64,000 bases of DNA from GCA-002862325 sp036339295. Lineage in GTDB: Bacteria > Planctomycetota > Phycisphaerae > Phycisphaerales > SM1A02. The stretch is taken from assembly GCA_036339295.1 (NCBI GenBank), contig JAYZBK010000079.1, positions 1 to 64,000 of the forward strand, read 5' to 3'. Numbering within the stretch: the first letter of the stretch is position 1; each line of letters starts with the position of its first letter. This document shows, piece after piece, positions 60,537 to 64,000 of the stretch. Under the pieces are notes generated by a model that was not told where the DNA came from, searched no databases, and worked only from the letters and a program-made list of their open reading frames with translations. A program made the position numbers and the translations under genes.

Positions 60537-60610
60537 GCCCCGATAGCTCAGTTGGATAGAGCAGCGGACTTCTAATCCGCAGGTCGAAGGTTCGAATCCT
60601 TCTCGGGGTG
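60537..60610 (+). tRNA. tRNA-Arg (anticodon UCU)
   Basis: 74 nt. Acceptor GCCCCGA (60537-60543) pairs with TCGGGGT (60603-60609), including one G-U pair; discriminator G. D arm GCTC/GAGC, anticodon stem GCGGA/TCCGC with loop CTTCTAA giving TCT, T arm with GTTCGAATC. CCA is not encoded. Reads AGA/AGG codons. Confidence 0.95.
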
Positions 60611-60612
60611 TT

Positions 60613-60864
60613 TCAGCCGAAGGGATGGAAGCGGCGGACGAGCTCGCCGAGGGCGGCGACCCCCGCCACCGAGAGGGCGGCGATCGAAAGGGTGGTCCCT
60701 CCCTTCATCGCGCCGCAGTCGAGGCCGAAGGCGCAGGTCTCGAGGTCGATCATGTGATCCGACGTCTCGATCGCCATCGCGAGATGGGCGCCCATGAACA
60801 CGACGGCGATCGTGGCCTCGAGCGGGAGCCACGGCGGGAGAGGACCCGGAGGACCGGCCTCCAC
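60613..60864 (-). CDS. Small membrane protein, unknown
   Basis: 83 residues if started at GTG 60864; ATG 60798 is an alternative. Two likely TM helices (about 13-30 and 58-72), separated by a loop TSDHMIDLETCAFGLDCGAM with two cysteines. Ends 3 nt from the tRNA on the other strand. No ribosome site, no homologue recognised; the hydrophobic pattern is the main support. Confidence 0.45.
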   Translation of the reverse strand: MEAGPPGPLPPWLPLEATIAVVFMGAHLAMAIETSDHMIDLETCAFGLDCGAMKGGTTLSIAALSVAGVAALGELVRRFHPFG

Positions 60865-60946
60865 GACCGAGCGGGGTCGCGGGGCGCCGCGATGGCGACG
60901 GTGGCCGAGTTGGCGAGGACTCCGGGACCCACCGGGACGAGGCTTC

Positions 60947-62500
60947 CTATCGGCTGCCTCCGGCCTCCCCGCCGGAAGCGACGGGGCCGACGATCTCGAG
61001 ACCTTCGCGGGCCGCCTTCGCCACGCCCTCGGGCGTGACCTGGCTCTCGGCACAATAGATCGTCCGGAGCGTCGGAAGCGAAGCCAATCTCGCCAGGCCG
61101 GCATCGGTGAGCGAGGAACCGTACAGGTTGACCGTCTCGAGGGCCGGCAACTGGAGGAGCGCCTCGACCGCACCGTCCCCCACGCCGGTGTTGTCCAGCC
61201 TGAGCTTGACGAGTCGATCGAAGCCGACGAGGGATCCCACTCCGGCGTCGGTGATCGCGGATCGGGCGAAGTTCGCCCAGACCAACACCGGCTGCAGGCC
61301 GTCGAGACTCGTCATGTCCGCGTCGCCGAACGGCGGCTTGACCAGGCTTGCGTTGACGTCGAACCCGGAGTCCGACTGCGAGATCGGCCCGACGACGACC
61401 TTTCGGTCACGAAGGGTCGTGATCGCGGTCTCGATCGCCGCGGCCCGGGCGGCGGCCTCCGCGGCCGCCTTCTCGGCTTCGATGGAGACCGCGTCGGGCG
61501 TGGGATCGTCCTCCTTCGCCGGCACTTCCGCGGGCACGGCCGCGGTCGCCGCGGTGGCCACGGTCGAGGCTGCGCCACCATGGGGGGCGCCCTCGGCGAT
61601 CCAACGGCGGATCGTCTCGGTCTCCTCGGCCGTCAGGCGATCGCCCTTCGGCGGCATCGCGTCCGGATCGTCCGCCGGAAGCTCGATCCGCTCGAGGAGC
61701 AGGCTCTTGTCGGGATCGCCCGGGATGACCGTCCACCACTCCTTGTCGCCGGAGAACAGTTCCGCCGCGGTGTCCATGCGGAGACTGCCCTTCACCTTGT
61801 CGGGGCCGTGGCACTCGACGCAACGGGCATCGAGGATCGGAAGCACGTCCTTCTCGAACGAGACGGTCCTCACCGTCGCATCGTCGACCGGCGTCGCCGG
61901 AACGGTCGGCGTCGCCTCCTCGGTGTCCGACGTCGGCGGAGTCGGGTCCTCCGATGCATCATCCGCCGCGGCGACGACGGTCTTCGCCGGGAACAGGACC
62001 TTCGTCAGGTAGCCGTGACCGTAGACCATCGCCCCGCCGAAATGGGATCCGACCCCGACCAGCACCGCACAGACCACGAGTCCCCATCGGTAGCCGTTGA
62101 GCGCCCTCGGCCTCGCCCCGCTGCGACCGGCGGTGCCCACGAGGAACACGACGACGAGTCCGCCGGCCGCGATGACGCCGAGCCAGCGGTGGATGAAGAG
62201 CGTGTTGTCCGCCGTCGCCCCTTCGTAGTCGGCGTTCAGCCAGCCGAACCATGCCGCGAGGCAGGCGGCGATCGCGGCGAACCCGGTCGCGGTGAAGGCG
62301 AACGGCGACGCGATCGTGCGTCGTCGAACGATGTTGGCCAGTTCCACGGCCGCGGCGGCGATCGCCAGCCCGATCGGGAAGTGGACCATCAGGGGATGAA
62401 GCCGGCCCATGAACCGCCAGAGCCGGGAATCGGCTTCGTGGCCGTCCGCGAGGGTCAGGAACGGCATCGCAAGATGTTCGAACATCGAGGAATCAACCAC
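60947..62500 (-). CDS. DUF2231 / cytochrome c / leucine-rich repeat fusion
   Basis: 517 residues. N-terminal DUF2231 membrane domain with four TM helices (about 30-180; HPLMVHFPIGLAIAAAAVEL is the marker), a planctomycete-type cytochrome c module (CVECHG at about 225-230, then MPPKGDRLTAEE), an alanine-rich linker and a leucine-rich repeat tail (LVKLRLDNTGVGDGAVEALLQLP, LETVNLYGSSLTDAGLARL). Probably an exported, membrane-anchored electron carrier; the repeat part may bind a partner. Divergent from the exonuclease gene. Confidence 0.88.
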   Translation of the reverse strand: MVDSSMFEHLAMPFLTLADGHEADSRLWRFMGRLHPLMVHFPIGLAIAAAAVELANIVRRRTIASPFAFTATGFAAIAACLAAWFGWLNADYEGATADNTLFIHRWLGVIAAGGLVVVFLVGTAGRSGARPRALNGYRWGLVVCAVLVGVGSHFGGAMVYGHGYLTKVLFPAKTVVAAADDASEDPTPPTSDTEEATPTVPATPVDDATVRTVSFEKDVLPILDARCVECHGPDKVKGSLRMDTAAELFSGDKEWWTVIPGDPDKSLLLERIELPADDPDAMPPKGDRLTAEETETIRRWIAEGAPHGGAASTVATAATAAVPAEVPAKEDDPTPDAVSIEAEKAAAEAAARAAAIETAITTLRDRKVVVGPISQSDSGFDVNASLVKPPFGDADMTSLDGLQPVLVWANFARSAITDAGVGSLVGFDRLVKLRLDNTGVGDGAVEALLQLPALETVNLYGSSLTDAGLARLASLPTLRTIYCAESQVTPEGVAKAAREGLEIVGPVASGGEAGGSR

Positions 62501-62556
62501 CGGGCGTTCTCCGAAGTGAAGGTTCGACCCGAGGATACCGTCGACACCCCCCCAAG

Positions 62557-63639
62557 ATGCCGAATTCGACCCCCCGCGACGATCTGCTGGTCCCGACCAG
62601 GAACGGGCTCTACTGCCCGGCCGGCGACTTCCACGTCGATCCGTGGCGACCGGTGGACCGGGCCGTCGTCACGCATGGACACGCCGACCACGCCCGTCGG
62701 GGAATGCGGCACGTCCTCACCGCCCGGGACGGCGTCGGGATCCTCGAACGCCGGATCGGAGGCGAGGGAACGACCATCGAGGGCGTCGAACCGGGAGAGC
62801 GACTGACGATCGGCGACGCCACGGTGTCCCTGCATCCCGCGGGGCACGTCCTCGGTTCGGCCCAGGTCCGGATCGAGGTCGGCGGAAGGACCTGGGTGTT
62901 CAGCGGCGACTACGCCACCCAGGCCAACCCGACCTGCACGCCGTTCGAGCCGATCAGGTGCCATCGCTTCATCACCGAGTGCACCTTCGGTCTTCCCCTC
63001 TACCGATGGGACCCGCCGGCGATGACCGGATCGCGGCTGCGATCGCTGGTCCGGGGGATCCTCGCCGAGGGCCGGACGGCCCTCGTCGGCGCGTACGGAC
63101 TCGGGAAGGCGCAGCGGCTCCTCGCCATGCTCGGAGAGGATGGCGGCGTCGAGGCACCGATCGTCTGCCACGGCGCGGTGGAGACGATGAACCAGGCGTA
63201 TCGCGCCGCGGGCGTGTCGCTTCCCGAGACCACCACGGTGAAGGCCCTGGCCGAAGCGGGCGGCGTCCGACCGGTCGTGGCGATCGGCCCGCCCTCGGTG
63301 ATCGGAGGGCCTTGGACGAAGCGGTTCCAGCCGACCACCAGCATCCTGGCCAGCGGCTGGATGGCGTTGCGCGGGCGCCGACGACGCACGATGGTCGACG
63401 AGGCCGTCGTCCTCAGCGATCACGTGGACTGGCCCGGGCTCCTCTCGGCGGTCGCGGAGACCGGGTGCGAGGAGGTCGGGCTGACCCACGGATTCGTCGA
63501 ACCGTGTGCCCGGTGGTTCGAGGAACAGGGACTGCACAGCGTCGTCTACCGGACACGGTTCGAGGGCGAGGACATGGAGGAGCGTGGGGAGGAGCGTGAG
63601 GAGGAGCGCGGGGAGGAGCGCGGGGGGGAGCCCGCATGA
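62557..63639 (+). CDS. Ligase-associated DNA exonuclease (metallo-beta-lactamase fold)
   Basis: 360 residues. Beta-lactamase/beta-CASP-type nuclease found next to bacterial ATP-dependent ligases. Metal motif HGHADHARRGM (HxHxDH), HPAGHVLGSAQVRIE and SGDY; ECTFGLPLYRW is typical of the ligase-associated group. The last ~20 residues are a run of Glu/Arg/Gly encoded by a 12-bp tandem repeat. Stop overlaps the ligase ATG (ATGA). TACCGT lies at 62535-62540. Confidence 0.93.
   Translation: MPNSTPRDDLLVPTRNGLYCPAGDFHVDPWRPVDRAVVTHGHADHARRGMRHVLTARDGVGILERRIGGEGTTIEGVEPGERLTIGDATVSLHPAGHVLGSAQVRIEVGGRTWVFSGDYATQANPTCTPFEPIRCHRFITECTFGLPLYRWDPPAMTGSRLRSLVRGILAEGRTALVGAYGLGKAQRLLAMLGEDGGVEAPIVCHGAVETMNQAYRAAGVSLPETTTVKALAEAGGVRPVVAIGPPSVIGGPWTKRFQPTTSILASGWMALRGRRRRTMVDEAVVLSDHVDWPGLLSAVAETGCEEVGLTHGFVEPCARWFEEQGLHSVVYRTRFEGEDMEERGEEREEERGEERGGEPA
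63577..63630 (+). repeat. 12-bp tandem repeat before the ligase start
   Basis: Four copies of GAGGAGCGYGRG (63577-63624) and a degenerate fifth. Encodes EERG units in the exonuclease tail; each copy carries a GGAG that could act as a ribosome site for the ligase ATG at 63636. Confidence 0.85.
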
Positions 63640-64000
63640 GACGCTTCACCGATCTCGTCTTCGCCGTCGGCGCAACCCGTTCGACGTCCCGGAAGACCGG
63701 ACTTCTGGCGGAGTACGTCTCCGAGGCGCCGCCCGAGGACGTCGCCCACGCCCTGTCGGTGCTCCTGGGCCGACGCACGCGACGGATGGTCTCGACTCGC
63801 CTGCTGCGCACCTGGGCGGCCGAGGAATCGGGGGTCCCCGACTGGATGATGGCGGCCTGCCACGACCATGCCGGCGATCTCGCGGAGACCCTGGCGCTGC
63901 TCGTTCCCGAATCATCCCCGATCGAGGCTCCGGACCGACCATCCCCGAGCCTGGACACGGTGATGCGGCGCTACGTACTGGCGCCGGAGATGCAGTCGCC
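63636..64000 (+). CDS. ATP-dependent DNA ligase, N-terminal part
   Basis: First ~121 residues; runs past the right edge. MRRFTDLVFAVGATRSTSRKTGLLAEY, then ALSVLLGRRTRRMVSTRLLRTWAAEESGVPDWM and GDLAETLALLVPE match the N-terminal domain of the ligase that travels with the exonuclease (LigC/LigB-like). The catalytic KxDG lies beyond the window. ATGA overlap with the exonuclease stop. Confidence 0.88.
   Translation, partial: MRRFTDLVFAVGATRSTSRKTGLLAEYVSEAPPEDVAHALSVLLGRRTRRMVSTRLLRTWAAEESGVPDWMMAACHDHAGDLAETLALLVPESSPIEAPDRPSPSLDTVMRRYVLAPEMQS

Noticed and set aside
60513..60610. tRNA-Arg as an integration site of a mobile element
   Set aside because: No integrase, direct repeat or phage gene is visible; kept only as a low-level possibility.
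63577..63630. CRISPR-like repeat
   Set aside because: The units are contiguous 12-mers without spacers, inside a coding sequence.

Overview
The window looks like a high-GC chromosomal segment of a Gram-negative planctomycete, most likely of the Phycisphaerae. Supporting signs are the DUF1573 lipoprotein, the DUF2231/cytochrome-c/leucine-rich fusion (cytochrome of planctomycete type), the dockerin-like C-terminal repeats of the DLDGNGSVNGADLG type, McsA/McsB, and kdsA plus an autotransporter (an outer membrane with Kdo). The taxon is inferred from gene content; no rRNA is present. It is almost entirely core chromosome: densely packed, with many 1-4 nt stop/start overlaps and no phage, IS or CRISPR.

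Layout. 1-1342 (minus): start of rpsG, rpsL with a good promoter, rnhA. 1502-8273 (plus): a fatty-acid cluster rpmF-plsX-fabH-fabD-(lipoprotein)-fabG-acpP-fabF. FabG appears to start at ATC. 8531-12530: a FliN-like SpoA protein, a Bax-inhibitor-1 membrane protein, a PIN-PhoH ATPase and a Nif3 protein. 12531-19041: RND pump and adaptor (minus), then gatC-gatA. 19038-25434: lipoprotein, PgpH-type HD phosphodiesterase, mutY, an unusual HTH/acidic/two-TM protein, and psd with a perfect 15-bp hairpin in its first codons. 25458-35000 (minus): pseudo-receiver/GAF protein, an operon DUF1573 - metallophosphoesterase - tsaB, a PQQ-type dehydrogenase with dockerin tail, an M28 peptidase and nagZ. 35036-42626 (minus): giant autotransporter, a redoxin/cytochrome c/copper-monooxygenase/EF-hand fusion and a Gfo/Idh oxidoreductase. 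42792-46713 (plus): a membrane-anchored repeat protein translationally coupled to an MscS channel. 46737-54703: trpG-type amidotransferase, DUF1444, kdsA, mcsA-mcsB, phhB, gluQ, DUF192, SpoIIE phosphatase, riboflavin synthase. 54897-64000: a beta-propeller protein, purH, a lone nuoC, a saccharopine-dehydrogenase-like protein, an MmcB-like nuclease, tRNA-Arg(UCU), a small membrane protein, the DUF2231 fusion, and a ligase-associated exonuclease followed by the start of an ATP-dependent DNA ligase.

Regulation. A TANNNT hexamer of the forms TACNNT/TAGNNT/TATNNT recurs in intergenic gaps. In eight or nine cases it ends 6-7 nt before the ATG, so transcription would begin at the start codon (leaderless mRNA). 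The clearest full promoters are TTGTCA-N17-TACCCT before rpsL and TTGCAG-N17-TACCCT before the HTH/TM gene. GC-rich hairpins lie between many genes.

The best candidates for something undescribed are the repeat protein/MscS pair, the HTH-acidic-TM protein, the copper-monooxygenase fusion, the FabG ATC start, the psd hairpin and the widespread leaderless promoters. No defence or mobile system is visible.
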